30,522 bases of DNA from Candidatus Hydrogenedentota bacterium (GCA_035416745.1 DAOLNV010000033.1:8285-38806); one strand, 5' to 3'; positions 19,040 to 27,425 are shown, counted from the stretch's first letter. The notes: generated from the letters alone by a model not told the origin. Numbers and translations: made by a program.

Positions 19040-21031
19040 TTATTGTTCGGTGCTGGCGCCGGATTGTCCGGAAGCGGCTTCCGCGGGCGGCGCGGGTGCG
19101 TCCGTGCCGCTCTCGGCGGGGGCTTGGGCGCCCGCTCCGGCCGGGGCGTTTTCCCCGGGGGCGGGGGCAGCCTCTCCCTCGGGGGTTTTTTCAGTTTCTT
19201 GTTCCGCCGGCGCGAAGATGTCGTAGAACGTTTCCTCGACGAGTTCCCACTGATGGGTTTCGCGAAGATACTGAAGGTAGTCGGTAAAACGCTGCTGCTG
19301 TGCCATGGCCAAGGTCCTGTCGCGCAATTGCTCGTGTTCCTGGGGCCATTTCTCTTCCCAATCCGCGTCGGTTGGCGGGTGTTTGGCCACGAACTGCAGC
19401 AGGAGCGTCTGGCCCATGAAATCCTGAAGGGGACCGAACACGGCCCCCGGCGCCTTATCTTGTGCCATGGTATAGAGTTGCCGCGGATTCAGGGCCAGGC
19501 CCTTGAGGGAGGCATAGTCCATCTGGCTGAACCCGTCCAGGTCTTTCACTTCGGCCTGGAGGTCCGGGTATTTCTCGGGGATCTCGCCCAAAACGGTTAC
19601 CTTGCCCTTGATCTCCTCGGCAAGTTGGCGGCATTTCTCGATATACTCTGTGGAACGGCGCGCCGCTTCGATGGTATCTTCGCGCACGGCATCCTTGACC
19701 GTTTCGAATGGCTGTGGCTCGGGCTGCGTCAGTTCCACTACCTTCGCCACGTAGAGGTTGGCCTGGCAGGCGATCACATCCGATACCACACCCTGGCCAA
19801 GTTCCGACACGGCGGCCCGGAAGCGAAACACGTCTTCTGAGGGGATGTTCTCGATCGTGCGGCTGTCGGGACCGAAGAGCCCCGAGGTTTGCACTTCGAG
19901 CCCGGCCTCCGTGGCGGCCGCGGCAAGATCGCCTGCCGCTTTTGCCGCTTCCATGATCCCCTTGGCCTTCTCGTCGAGCGCGGCGCGCTCCTCCGGGCTC
20001 AACTTCGGATTAAGCACGATGCGCCGCGCTTTCACATCCCGCTCGCCGGTAATTTCGCTCTGCCGCTCCTCCTCGACTTTGTAGATGAAGTACTGCCCGC
20101 CAGGGCCTTCGACGAGGCCGCTCACTTCGCCGGGCTTCAATGCGAACAGCGGTTCCTGGTGCGCCGGGGTCTGGGGCGTCTTAGTCATCCAGCCCATGTC
20201 GCCACCATCGGCGGCATCCACGCCGGATGAGTTTGCCTTCGCAAGCTCGGCAAAATCCTCGCCTGCGCGCGCCTTCTGGATGATTTCGTCGGCGAGAGCC
20301 GGTTTGGGCGGGCGCAACGACAGCGCCACGAAGTCCGCCGTGCGTTTGGCAGGAATGTCGTACGCGGACGGATCGGCGTCGTAGCGGGCCTTGATTTCCT
20401 CGTCGGTAGGCGTGATAGCGGGAGCGATCTGCACATACTTCAGGTCAAGTTTGGTATGGGCGTCCTCGAATTGCCGTTTGAGCTCCTTTTCGGGCACGCG
20501 CGCCGACGCCGTGGCTTCGGAAACAACCAGCTGGCGGCGAAGCTGGTTTGCCATGTCCTGGTAAACACCGTTCCAGGAATGTCCGGCGGTTTCGTTGGTG
20601 TACTGGACCCACGCGTTCCACCGCTCGGCGTCGAACTTGCCCTGGTCGTCCTTGAACTGCTCTTTCAACTGGTCGATAAGGAAATCCTTGCTGAAATTAT
20701 AGTTCGACTGCCGGACTTCGGTTTCGAGGAGGCGCCGCGACACCATGGCTTCCATGACGCGTTGCGCGGTGCCGTCAGCAAGGAGGTCGTTGAACTCCAC
20801 CTGCTGGCCGTATTGCCTTCGCTGCTGGATCTCGTCGTTAAGCGCTTGCCGGAATTCAGCCGCTGAGATCTCCACTCCCTCAACGACCGCCACAGGCGCC
20901 ATCGCGTTTTCGTATTCGGTTTCTCTATTTCGCCTGCCGCGATACCCGCCCCAGACCACAAATGGGCCCACTGTCAGGACGATCGTGATCCACAGGATAT
21001 GCTTCTTGTACTTGCGCATCAGCATGCTCAT
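19040..21031 (-). CDS. PpiD/SurA-like peptidylprolyl isomerase (periplasmic foldase)
   Basis: A 663-residue protein anchored by one N-terminal membrane helix (about residues 11-28, HILWITIVLTVGPFVVW) with the bulk in the periplasm. A SurA/PpiD-like chaperone region follows, opening with VAVVEGVEISAAEFRQAL. A parvulin-type rotamase domain lies at about residues 208-328 and contains the typical DGGDMGWM segment and LFALKPGEVSG. The last 50 residues are Ala/Pro/Glu-rich and probably disordered. It would assist folding of exported proteins, of which this window encodes several. The ATG at 21031 has GGAGG 11 bases upstream and places the membrane helix properly; an in-frame TTG at 21082 would add 17 residues. 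A promoter candidate lies at 21114-21143. Confidence 0.9.
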   Translation of the reverse strand: MSMLMRKYKKHILWITIVLTVGPFVVWGGYRGRRNRETEYENAMAPVAVVEGVEISAAEFRQALNDEIQQRRQYGQQVEFNDLLADGTAQRVMEAMVSRRLLETEVRQSNYNFSKDFLIDQLKEQFKDDQGKFDAERWNAWVQYTNETAGHSWNGVYQDMANQLRRQLVVSEATASARVPEKELKRQFEDAHTKLDLKYVQIAPAITPTDEEIKARYDADPSAYDIPAKRTADFVALSLRPPKPALADEIIQKARAGEDFAELAKANSSGVDAADGGDMGWMTKTPQTPAHQEPLFALKPGEVSGLVEGPGGQYFIYKVEEERQSEITGERDVKARRIVLNPKLSPEERAALDEKAKGIMEAAKAAGDLAAAATEAGLEVQTSGLFGPDSRTIENIPSEDVFRFRAAVSELGQGVVSDVIACQANLYVAKVVELTQPEPQPFETVKDAVREDTIEAARRSTEYIEKCRQLAEEIKGKVTVLGEIPEKYPDLQAEVKDLDGFSQMDYASLKGLALNPRQLYTMAQDKAPGAVFGPLQDFMGQTLLLQFVAKHPPTDADWEEKWPQEHEQLRDRTLAMAQQQRFTDYLQYLRETHQWELVEETFYDIFAPAEQETEKTPEGEAAPAPGENAPAGAGAQAPAESGTDAPAPPAEAASGQSGASTEQ

Positions 21032-21113
21032 GATGCGGAAAGCCTCCAGAACGACACCCGCGCCTCGCGGATGTGCCTTCAATTGGGAATAAGTGACCTC
21101 GGTAAACCTGCGA

Positions 21114-21143
21114 AGGTTAGCATACGGCAGCGTTTATAAGCAA
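21114..21143 (-). promoter_or_regulatory. Candidate promoter for PpiD-like gene
   Basis: On the minus strand TTGCTT (21143-21138) and TAACCT (21119-21114) are 18 bases apart, with TGC directly before the -10 hexamer. The layout is the same as in the yebC promoter. It lies about 80 bases upstream of the chosen ATG. Confidence 0.4.
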
Positions 21144-21225
21144 ACGGACCGCGGGCTATGCCATGTGCCGGGGCCGCAGGCTCGCGGAACCGGTTGTTCT
21201 GCGGAACCCCGGGCAGAGGCGTTCC

Positions 21226-21254
21226 TTGCACCCGGTGCGGCATCCGCATATCAT
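21226..21254 (+). promoter_or_regulatory. Candidate promoter for small protein-symporter operon
   Basis: TTGCAC (21226-21231) and TATCAT (21249-21254) are 17 bases apart. The -10 matches consensus at 5 of 6 positions and the -35 at only 3 of 6. The predicted start is about 28 bases before the ATG at 21289, leaving room for the GGGGGAG ribosome site. Confidence 0.4.
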
Positions 21255-21288
21255 AAGGGGGTAGGGACACAAAGGGGGAGTCTTGATT

Positions 21289-21513
21289 ATGGACATGACA
21301 CGCGTCTGGCCCATCGTCTGTCAATACGGCATCGGCAGTATTCTGCTGGCCGTTGGAATCTGGTGCGGCATCAGGGGCGGTTATTTCGATCTCACGACCA
21401 GACGGGACCGCAACCTGCTCTGGATCCTTGTGGGCGGGTTTGTGTTCCTGCTCGTATTGGTGTCCATTTTCACCTTTTGGCTGCCCTATGTGCCCAAGGA
21501 GGCCGGGGCCTGA
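21289..21513 (+). CDS. Small two-helix membrane protein coupled to symporter
   Basis: A 74-residue protein with two predicted membrane segments: about residues 8-28 (IVCQYGIGSILLAVGIW) and 43-65 (LLWILVGGFVFLLVLVSIF), separated by a charged loop (DLTTRRDRN). No family is recognised. The ATG at 21289 has GGGGGAG eight bases upstream; a TTG two codons earlier is less likely. Its stop shares one base with the symporter ATG (TGATG at 21511-21515), a sign of translational coupling, so it may be an accessory subunit or leader for that transporter. Small two-helix partners of sodium:solute symporters are known in other subfamilies, but homology to them is not claimed here. Confidence 0.75.
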   Translation: MDMTRVWPIVCQYGIGSILLAVGIWCGIRGGYFDLTTRRDRNLLWILVGGFVFLLVLVSIFTFWLPYVPKEAGA

Positions 21514-23354
21514 TGGAAACGACTCAATTCATCGGCACGCGTCTCGACCTCTTGGTGGTGCTTGTTTACTTTGTGGGGATTGTTGCGTTCGGCATCTGCT
21601 TTGCGCGGTACACCCGCACCACCAAGGATTTCTTCTTTGGGGGCCAGCGGTTCTCATGGTGGCTGATCGCGTTTTCGTGTATCGCGACCACGGTAGGGAG
21701 CTACAGTTTCCAGAAGTACAGCGAGCAGGGGTTCACGTACGGGATCAGCAGCAGCCAGACATACCTCAACGACTGGTACTGGATGAGCATTCTGCTGCTT
21801 GTATGGCTGCCCATCATCTATTACCAGCGGGTCGTGTCCATTCCCGAGTACCTCGAGCGGCGGTTTGGGCCGCAGGCCCGGGCGTTCGCGACGGTGATCA
21901 TCCTGCTGTATCTCATCGCTTACATTGGCATCAACGTTTTCACGGTCGGCGTGGTGCTCAAATCGCTTCTGGGATGGTCGGTCTTTTCCGGCGCCGTGAT
22001 CACGACGGTTCTGGTGACCGTGTACGTGTATGTGGGGGGCCAGACCTCGGTGATCATGACCGACTTGGTGCAGGGGATCATCCTGCTTGTGGCTGGCCTG
22101 GGCGTGTTCCTCGCGGGCGTTCTTCATCTCGGCGGGTTTGTGGATTTCTGGGCGCTGCTGCCGCAAGGGCACCGGTTCGCTTTCTCCGAATTCAACGCGC
22201 CGGACAAGTTCAGCTTTATCGGGGTGTTCGTGCAGGACGGCATCTGCAACAGCGGCGCTTTCATCCTGATGAATCAGGGCATCGTCATGCGGTTTCTTGC
22301 GATAAAGAGCGTACACGATGCGCGCAAGATGGCCGTATGCTGGATACTGGTTCTTGCGCCGCTGGCCGCAATCGCCACCAGCGGGGCCGGCTGGGTAGGC
22401 CGCGCCCTTGTCGCCAACGGGGAACTCGAGATGGGGGCGAGCGACGCGTTCGTCTACACCGCATGGTTCTTGTGCGCGCCGGGCGTGTTCGGTTTTGTGC
22501 TTGCGGCCTTGACGGCGGCTTTGATGAGTACCGCGGATACGCTGATCAACGCGGTGAGCGCGGTATTCGTGAACGACATCTGGCGGCGCTACGTCCGGCC
22601 CGAGGCCAGCGACGCCCATCACCTGAAAGTGGCCCGTCTCGTGAGTTTAGCGGCGGGCGCGCTGGGTCTTGCGCTGGTACCCGTCTATTACTACCAATAC
22701 GACAGCATCTATTACGCGCATGCCGTGGTGACGGGGTCGATTCCGGTGCCGATGGTCGTAGCGATTCTTTTCGGGATCCTCTGGAAACGGTATACCCCGG
22801 CTGCGGCAGTAGCCACATTGGCGGGGGGGCTTGTGCTGGTGGGCATCTCGTTCTTCCCGCCGTTAGATGCGTGGCTCATCGGTCCGTTTGCGTTCGGAAT
22901 GGGCAGCGGCAGTTACGGGTTCATGCGCGCCCTGTACGGCATGACGGTGTGCGGCGTTCTCGGCGTGGTTGTGAGCCTCTTCACGAAGCCCAAACCGCTC
23001 AGTGAGCTTACGGGCTTGGTCACAGGCACCGAGCGTGAAGCCATTCGCGCATACAAGGGTGGCGAGCCCAATCTCGTACAGGGGGAAAAGGCCCGCGTGC
23101 GCGTCGAGTCCGACGCAACGCTTCCCAGCGCCGAAACGGTCCTGGTGCCCGCGCAGGCGCTCGAACGCATGGCGGCCCGCACGGGCGACATCCTGTACGT
23201 ATCCGATCCGCGCTGGTGGTTTGGCGGGTTGCGGTCGGTACATGTGCGGGCAGGCGGACAGGCCGACGGCGACGCGCTGCGAATCCATCCCGATGCCCTG
23301 GAAGACGGCCACCTCTACGACGGGCAAATGGCCGTGATCGAGAAAATCCTGTAA
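21513..23354 (+). CDS. Sodium:solute symporter (SSS) family protein with C-terminal soluble domain
   Basis: A 613-residue secondary transporter using a sodium (or proton) gradient to import a solute. About 13 hydrophobic segments are visible, beginning with LDLLVVLVYFVGIVAFGICF. The family hallmarks are TKDFFFGGQRFSWWLIAFSCIAT in the first loop, the GGQTSVIMTDLVQG segment, and LTAALMSTADTLINAVSAVFVND in the region that forms the sodium site. Substrate is not deducible. The last ~100 residues (from about 510) are soluble, with a beta-rich stretch (ILYVSDPRWWFGGLRSVHVRAGG) not found in minimal SSS proteins. The start ATG overlaps the stop of the small membrane protein; the long open frame before it belongs to non-coding and overlapping sequence and is rejected. 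Confidence 0.92.
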   Translation: METTQFIGTRLDLLVVLVYFVGIVAFGICFARYTRTTKDFFFGGQRFSWWLIAFSCIATTVGSYSFQKYSEQGFTYGISSSQTYLNDWYWMSILLLVWLPIIYYQRVVSIPEYLERRFGPQARAFATVIILLYLIAYIGINVFTVGVVLKSLLGWSVFSGAVITTVLVTVYVYVGGQTSVIMTDLVQGIILLVAGLGVFLAGVLHLGGFVDFWALLPQGHRFAFSEFNAPDKFSFIGVFVQDGICNSGAFILMNQGIVMRFLAIKSVHDARKMAVCWILVLAPLAAIATSGAGWVGRALVANGELEMGASDAFVYTAWFLCAPGVFGFVLAALTAALMSTADTLINAVSAVFVNDIWRRYVRPEASDAHHLKVARLVSLAAGALGLALVPVYYYQYDSIYYAHAVVTGSIPVPMVVAILFGILWKRYTPAAAVATLAGGLVLVGISFFPPLDAWLIGPFAFGMGSGSYGFMRALYGMTVCGVLGVVVSLFTKPKPLSELTGLVTGTEREAIRAYKGGEPNLVQGEKARVRVESDATLPSAETVLVPAQALERMAARTGDILYVSDPRWWFGGLRSVHVRAGGQADGDALRIHPDALEDGHLYDGQMAVIEKIL

Positions 23355-23472
23355 GCGGGTGGTTGATAGCCTGTCCGGCACTGAAGGCGGAGAATGCGGA
23401 AATCCCGGTAGGCGGTACGCGCGCGGCGCAGGTCCCGGCCGCAACCAGGCCCGTTGTCTCGCACGGTCCGGG

Positions 23473-24588
23473 TCAAGTGAGGGTTTTGCGGAACCGGGAG
23501 GCTGCAACGAAAAGAACAACCACGCCGATGACAATCATGTAGGCCCCTTGGCGCCAGAGGTCGGAGACACCCGCCGCGCGCAGGATCACCCCTCTGAGAA
23601 TCCGGATCCAGTACGTCGCGGGAATTACGTGAGCCAAGGCGTATAGGGGCGGCGGCATGGATTCGATGGGGAACATGAATCCCGACATCAGAATCGAGGG
23701 CAACATGAACACGAGGGCCAGTTGTACGGCCTGCATGTGGTTCTGGGCGATGGCGGAAATGAGCAATCCCATGCCCAGTGTGGTGACCACGAAAATCATG
23801 CCGAACAGGCCCAGCAGGAAGACGTTTCCGGCAATGGGAACGCGGAATAGAAACCACATCAAGGCGAGAGCGAACACCATCTCGATGAAACCCACCACGG
23901 CATAGGGGAGGAGTTTGCCCAACATCAGGCCCATGCGCGATACCGGCGTCACCATCAGCTGTTCGAGGGTGCCGGTTTCTTTTTCGCGCACCACGGCGAA
24001 CGCGGTCAGGAGCATGGTTACCGATTGCATGATAATGCCCACAAGACCGGGGACCATGAAGTAGGGCGTCTTCATGTCGGGGTTGAACAACACGCGGGGC
24101 CGGGCATCGATGGGGAACCGGCCGGGCAATCCCACGCTGTCGGAAATGATCTGGATCGACTTTCGGAGGGCGATGGCATTGACGACCTGGAGGGCCTGCA
24201 TGGCCACGGTGGAATCGCTGCCGTCGAGCAGTATCTGGATCTCGGCGCTTTCGCCCCGCAACAGGCGCTCGGTGTAGTCCGGCGGAATCTTGATGCCCAC
24301 CTTTGCGTCGCCTCGTACGATGGCGTCCTCGAGGGCGGCGTCGGTGAACACGATGTCCTGGAACGCGAAATAGCCGGAATTCGCGAACATTTCGAGGAGG
24401 TCGCGGCTCTGGGGGCGTCCATCGAGGTTGTAGACGACGGTGGCGATGTTGCGCACTTCGAGATCGATGGCATAGCCGAAGATGGACAGGTCCATGACGG
24501 GCAGGAGCAACATGAGAAAGAGCGTGCGGAAATCGCGCAGGATGTGAAAGGTTTCCTTGTAGATGATGGATGTGATGCCCCTGAACAT
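23473..24588 (-). CDS. ABC-2 type export permease (YbhS/YbhR-like)
   Basis: A 371-residue membrane subunit of an ABC exporter. The N-terminus reads RGITSIIYKETFHILRDFRTLFLMLLLP, which is the typical start of the YbhR/YhhJ class. A large extracytoplasmic domain (about residues 45-180) with two alpha-beta halves follows, then five or six membrane helices in the C-terminal half, including the AVVREKETGTLEQLMVTPVS motif that lies at the ATPase interface. Only one permease gene is present, whereas the related E. coli operon has two, so it may act as a homodimer. The ATG at 24588 is one base from the ATPase stop. It is the last gene of the operon; the 118 bases after it up to the symporter stop show no clear terminator. 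Confidence 0.93.
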   Translation of the reverse strand: MFRGITSIIYKETFHILRDFRTLFLMLLLPVMDLSIFGYAIDLEVRNIATVVYNLDGRPQSRDLLEMFANSGYFAFQDIVFTDAALEDAIVRGDAKVGIKIPPDYTERLLRGESAEIQILLDGSDSTVAMQALQVVNAIALRKSIQIISDSVGLPGRFPIDARPRVLFNPDMKTPYFMVPGLVGIIMQSVTMLLTAFAVVREKETGTLEQLMVTPVSRMGLMLGKLLPYAVVGFIEMVFALALMWFLFRVPIAGNVFLLGLFGMIFVVTTLGMGLLISAIAQNHMQAVQLALVFMLPSILMSGFMFPIESMPPPLYALAHVIPATYWIRILRGVILRAAGVSDLWRQGAYMIVIGVVVLFVAASRFRKTLT

Positions 24589-24589
24589 C

Positions 24590-25528
24590 TCAGGCGCTCT
24601 TCCTGCGCTGGGTCAGGGTGACGAACACGTCCTCGAGCGTGGGCGGAATCGTGACGACCTGCGGCTGCGTGAATCCGGAGTCTTCGAGGTCGGCGGCGAT
24701 GCGCTGGTCGTGTCCGCGCTCGGCCAACACGTGCAAGGAGTCGGCGAAAATCGTGACATCGCGCACGTAAGGCTTGGTGCTGAGGATGCGCATAGCGGAG
24801 GGGAGCCGCTGGCACCGTACCTCAAGGCGGACGGTGCCTTCGGGAGAGATTTCCTCGAGTTGTTTGAGCTCGCCGGGGGTGCCGCAGACGATGAGCTTCG
24901 AGAAATAGATGTAGCCGACGTGGCTGCACCGTTCCGCCTCGTCCATGTAGTGCGTCGTGACGAAGAAGGTGACGCCTTGGCCGGAGAGTTCGAACAAGAG
25001 GTTCCACAACTCGCGCCGCGCGACCGGATCGATTCCGGCAGTGGGCTCGTCGAGAAACAGGAGGCGGGGCTGGTGGACCAGTGCGCAGGCGAGCGCGAGG
25101 CGCTGTTTCCAGCCGCCGGAGAGGTTTCCCGCCAGGCGTTTGCGGTAGTCCTGAATGCCGGCGGTTCTGATGACGTCTTCAATGCGGGGCCGTCGGTCAC
25201 GGCGGGGAATGCCATAAATGCGCGCGTAGAACGTGAGGTTCTCGATAACAGTCAAGTCGGGATAGAGACTGAATTGCTGCGACATGTACCCGATGTTGTG
25301 CTTGACCTTCTCGCTCTGGCGGACCACATCGCATCCGAGTACCCGGGCGCTTCCTTCCGAGGGCAGCAGAAGTCCGCAGAGCATGCGGATAACAGTCGAT
25401 TTACCGGAACCGTTCGGCCCGAGAAAGCCGAAGATATCGCCTTCCTCAATCTCGAGGCTGACCCCGTCTACGGCGGTGAAGTGGCCGAAGCGGCGGGTGA
25501 GGTTCTCGGTCGTGATAACAGTTTTCAT
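24590..25528 (-). CDS. ABC exporter ATPase (single-domain, YbhF-like)
   Basis: A 312-residue ATPase for the exporter. Walker A is GPNGSGKST (37-45), the Q-loop is MSQQFSLY, the ABC signature is LSGGWKQR, Walker B is LLFLDEPTAGID and the switch histidine is in TTHYMDEAE. The SGGWKQR form and YPDLTVIENL are typical of the YhhF/YbhF/DrrA class of drug- or lipid-exporting ATPases. E. coli YbhF has two ATPase domains in one chain; this protein has one. The last ~90 residues form the regulatory C-terminal domain ending in PPTLEDVFVTLT. The ATG overlaps the adaptor stop by four bases (ATGA). Confidence 0.95.
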   Translation of the reverse strand: MKTVITTENLTRRFGHFTAVDGVSLEIEEGDIFGFLGPNGSGKSTVIRMLCGLLLPSEGSARVLGCDVVRQSEKVKHNIGYMSQQFSLYPDLTVIENLTFYARIYGIPRRDRRPRIEDVIRTAGIQDYRKRLAGNLSGGWKQRLALACALVHQPRLLFLDEPTAGIDPVARRELWNLLFELSGQGVTFFVTTHYMDEAERCSHVGYIYFSKLIVCGTPGELKQLEEISPEGTVRLEVRCQRLPSAMRILSTKPYVRDVTIFADSLHVLAERGHDQRIAADLEDSGFTQPQVVTIPPTLEDVFVTLTQRRKSA

Positions 25529-26643
25529 GAGGCCTCCGCCTGCTCGAGCGGTATCTGGGCCGTGAGGGTCATCCCTGCTTTCAATGCGCCGTTGTACGAG
25601 GAGACGCGCAGCTTGATACCGAACATCTGGCGGGCGCGGGCTTCTTCGGTCTGAAGGTTGCGCGGGGTAAACTCGCCCTGGTTTGCGATGAAAACGATCT
25701 CGCCCTCGTAGGTGTTTTCGTCGCCGTCGGGCGATAAGGGTATGCGCTGGCCAAGACGAACCTTGGCGAGCACCGCGGCGCTCACGTAGACGACGAGTTC
25801 GAGATTGTCGGGGTCTACCAGGCGCACGATGGCTCCCGGCTGGACCAGGTCGCCGGGCTCGACATCGATGCTTTCGATGATCCCGTCCATAGGGGCGTGG
25901 ACGGCCATTTCCCGCAGGCGGCTCGCGGCCATATCGAGTTCAGCCTGGGCGGCATCCCGCGCCGCGCGGGCCGCGGCAATATCTTCTTCGCGCGCGCCGT
26001 TGCGCAGTTCGTCGAGCATGGCTTCCGCCTGGTCGAGGGCTGCGTTGGCCATGCGGACTTCTTCGTCGCGCGTTCCTTCGACGACGAGGTCGAGTTTTTC
26101 CAGTGCGGCGGTATACTGGGCCTCGGCTGCGCTGAGGGCGTTTTCTGCCTGGTCATGGGCCATCTCAGAGGCCGCGCCGGTTTCGAAGAGTTTCTTGGCG
26201 CGCTCGTAGGCCTGCTTGGCGTCGTCGCGTTGCGCCCTTGCGGCTTCGGCTGCGGCGCGGGCCGCGTCGATCTCTTGCGAGCGCGCGCCCTTGAGCGCCA
26301 TGGCGTATTGCTGGCGGGCCTGTTCGGTGGCAGCTTCTGCGCGGCGGACTTCTTCCGCGCGTGCGCCAGCCTCGAGTTTTGCGAGCAGCGCCTCCGCTTT
26401 GCGGAGTTGGGCTTCGGCGGCGTGGACCATGGGCGCTACGTCCTTGTCGTCCAGTTCGACCAGGAGGTCGCCTGCGGCTACGCGATCGCCTTCTTTCACA
26501 TGGACCTTGGCAATGCGGCCTCCCACGAGGGAACCGGCATTGACGTCGATGCCTTCGAGCACCCCCGCCACGTGGAGCGTGTGATGGTTGCCATTGAAAC
26601 AGCCTGACGCAACGACGATGAGGATTAATGATAAGCGTTTCAT
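25525..26643 (-). CDS. HlyD-family periplasmic adaptor lipoprotein (YbhG-like)
   Basis: A 372-residue membrane fusion protein linking the ABC exporter to the outer envelope. The signal ends in lipobox VASGC, so C15 is probably lipidated. A biotinyl-lipoyl-like half (GGRIAKVHVKEGDRVAAGDLLVELDD) is followed by a long alanine-rich coiled-coil hairpin (about residues 75-240), then the second half-lipoyl (HAPMDGIIESIDVEPGDLV) and beta-barrel. The coiled coil holds four copies of a GAR-x-EE-(I/V) motif: GARAEEV, GARSQEI, GTRDEEV and GAREEDI, as known for YbhG-type adaptors. The ATG at 26643 shares one base with the TetR stop; a TTG immediately before it is not needed. Confidence 0.94.
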   Translation of the reverse strand: MKRLSLILIVVASGCFNGNHHTLHVAGVLEGIDVNAGSLVGGRIAKVHVKEGDRVAAGDLLVELDDKDVAPMVHAAEAQLRKAEALLAKLEAGARAEEVRRAEAATEQARQQYAMALKGARSQEIDAARAAAEAARAQRDDAKQAYERAKKLFETGAASEMAHDQAENALSAAEAQYTAALEKLDLVVEGTRDEEVRMANAALDQAEAMLDELRNGAREEDIAAARAARDAAQAELDMAASRLREMAVHAPMDGIIESIDVEPGDLVQPGAIVRLVDPDNLELVVYVSAAVLAKVRLGQRIPLSPDGDENTYEGEIVFIANQGEFTPRNLQTEEARARQMFGIKLRVSSYNGALKAGMTLTAQIPLEQAEAS

Positions 26644-27272
26644 CAAGCGGCGCCCCGTTTTTGTATGCCGTGAAAGAATATGTGGATTATGGTGTCTACA
26701 ACGGCTTCCGGCGACATTGGCGTCACACGGCTGGCGCCGAAGATTTCCTGGGTCAACACGAAGATGAAGAACATGCCGAACAGGCAGCGGGTGGCAATGG
26801 AGGGGTCAAGACCGTGAAACGTCCCCCGGTCCATCTGGGTTTTGAGAAACTTGGCCACGCGTGCGTTGGCGTTCGGAAGTGCTTCATTCTGATAGAGTTG
26901 CTTCAGTTCTGGAAGGTGCTTCAGCTCGGCGAGAATAAGCTGAATGGTGTTTGTTGCCTCTGGGGTAATCAAGGCAGTCATAAAAGCCTTGCCCAAAATA
27001 CGGGCATGGCGCTCGATATCGTCGGGTATGGCGGCGTCCACGGGGGGCAAGAAGGCGAGAAATCGCTCCATTTGTTCGCGAACAACGGCCAGCAACAGGT
27101 CCTTCTTGCTGCTGAAGTACAGGTAGATCGTGCCTTTGGTGATCCCGGCGGCGTTGGCGATTTCGTCCATGGTGGCGCGGACGTAGCCCTTGCGCGCGAA
27201 GACAGTAAGCGCGGCACTGGTAATCTGGGCAGGGCGCTCTTCGGGGCATCGCCTCCATTTGGGCTCGGTCAT
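26643..27272 (-). CDS. TetR/AcrR family repressor (CecR-like position)
   Basis: A 209-residue regulator. The DNA-binding region spans about residues 14-60: ITSAALTVFARKGYVRATMD, then the helix-turn-helix EIANAAGITKGTIYLYFSSKKDLL, with the highly conserved KGTIYLYF. The C-terminal ligand domain is variable, as expected. It heads an operon of adaptor, ATPase and permease, the same order as E. coli cecR-ybhGFSR, so it most likely represses the exporter until an inducing compound binds; the inducer is unknown. The ATG at 27272 has AGAGGA eight bases upstream. The promoter (27310-27338) and an imperfect palindrome (27289-27306) directly in front indicate autoregulation. The stop overlaps the adaptor start. 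Confidence 0.95.
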   Translation of the reverse strand: MTEPKWRRCPEERPAQITSAALTVFARKGYVRATMDEIANAAGITKGTIYLYFSSKKDLLLAVVREQMERFLAFLPPVDAAIPDDIERHARILGKAFMTALITPEATNTIQLILAELKHLPELKQLYQNEALPNANARVAKFLKTQMDRGTFHGLDPSIATRCLFGMFFIFVLTQEIFGASRVTPMSPEAVVDTIIHIFFHGIQKRGAA

Positions 27273-27288
27273 GGCGCGGTCCTCTTAT

Positions 27289-27306
27289 TAACTAAACAGT
27301 CAGTTA
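27289..27306. promoter_or_regulatory. Putative TetR operator
   Basis: TAACTAAACAGTCAGTTA is an imperfect palindrome with 6 of 9 pairs complementary, including perfect TAACT/AGTTA ends. It lies 17 bases before the TetR ATG and covers the predicted transcription start, where a bound repressor would block RNA polymerase. The size fits TetR-family operators. Confidence 0.6.
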
Positions 27307-27309
27307 CTT

Positions 27310-27338
27310 ATTATACATTCGGGGCGGAGGTTTGTCAC
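27310..27338 (-). promoter_or_regulatory. Near-consensus sigma70-type promoter of tetR-exporter operon
   Basis: On the minus strand GTGACA (27338-27333, 5 of 6) and a perfect TATAAT (27315-27310) are separated by the optimal 17 bases. Predicted transcription starts near 27303, inside the palindrome. This is the best promoter in the window, and a strong promoter under repression is common for TetR-controlled exporters. Confidence 0.75.
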
Positions 27339-27425
27339 CTCATTTTTGACTTTCCGAAATCCCAGGTTCCGAAGCGACCCCATTTGCAGGGCGAGGCCAC
27401 CGCGCCCGCGGTTAATTGTGGTGCG

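Noticed and set aside
21093..21512. Extended N-terminus for the symporter
   Set aside because: The frame is open upstream, but it is in a different frame from the small membrane protein and lacks hydrophobic or family-like sequence; the overlapping ATG at 21513 fits the family start.
23355..23472. Terminator between convergent symporter and permease genes
   Set aside because: No stem with a following T-run found on either strand.
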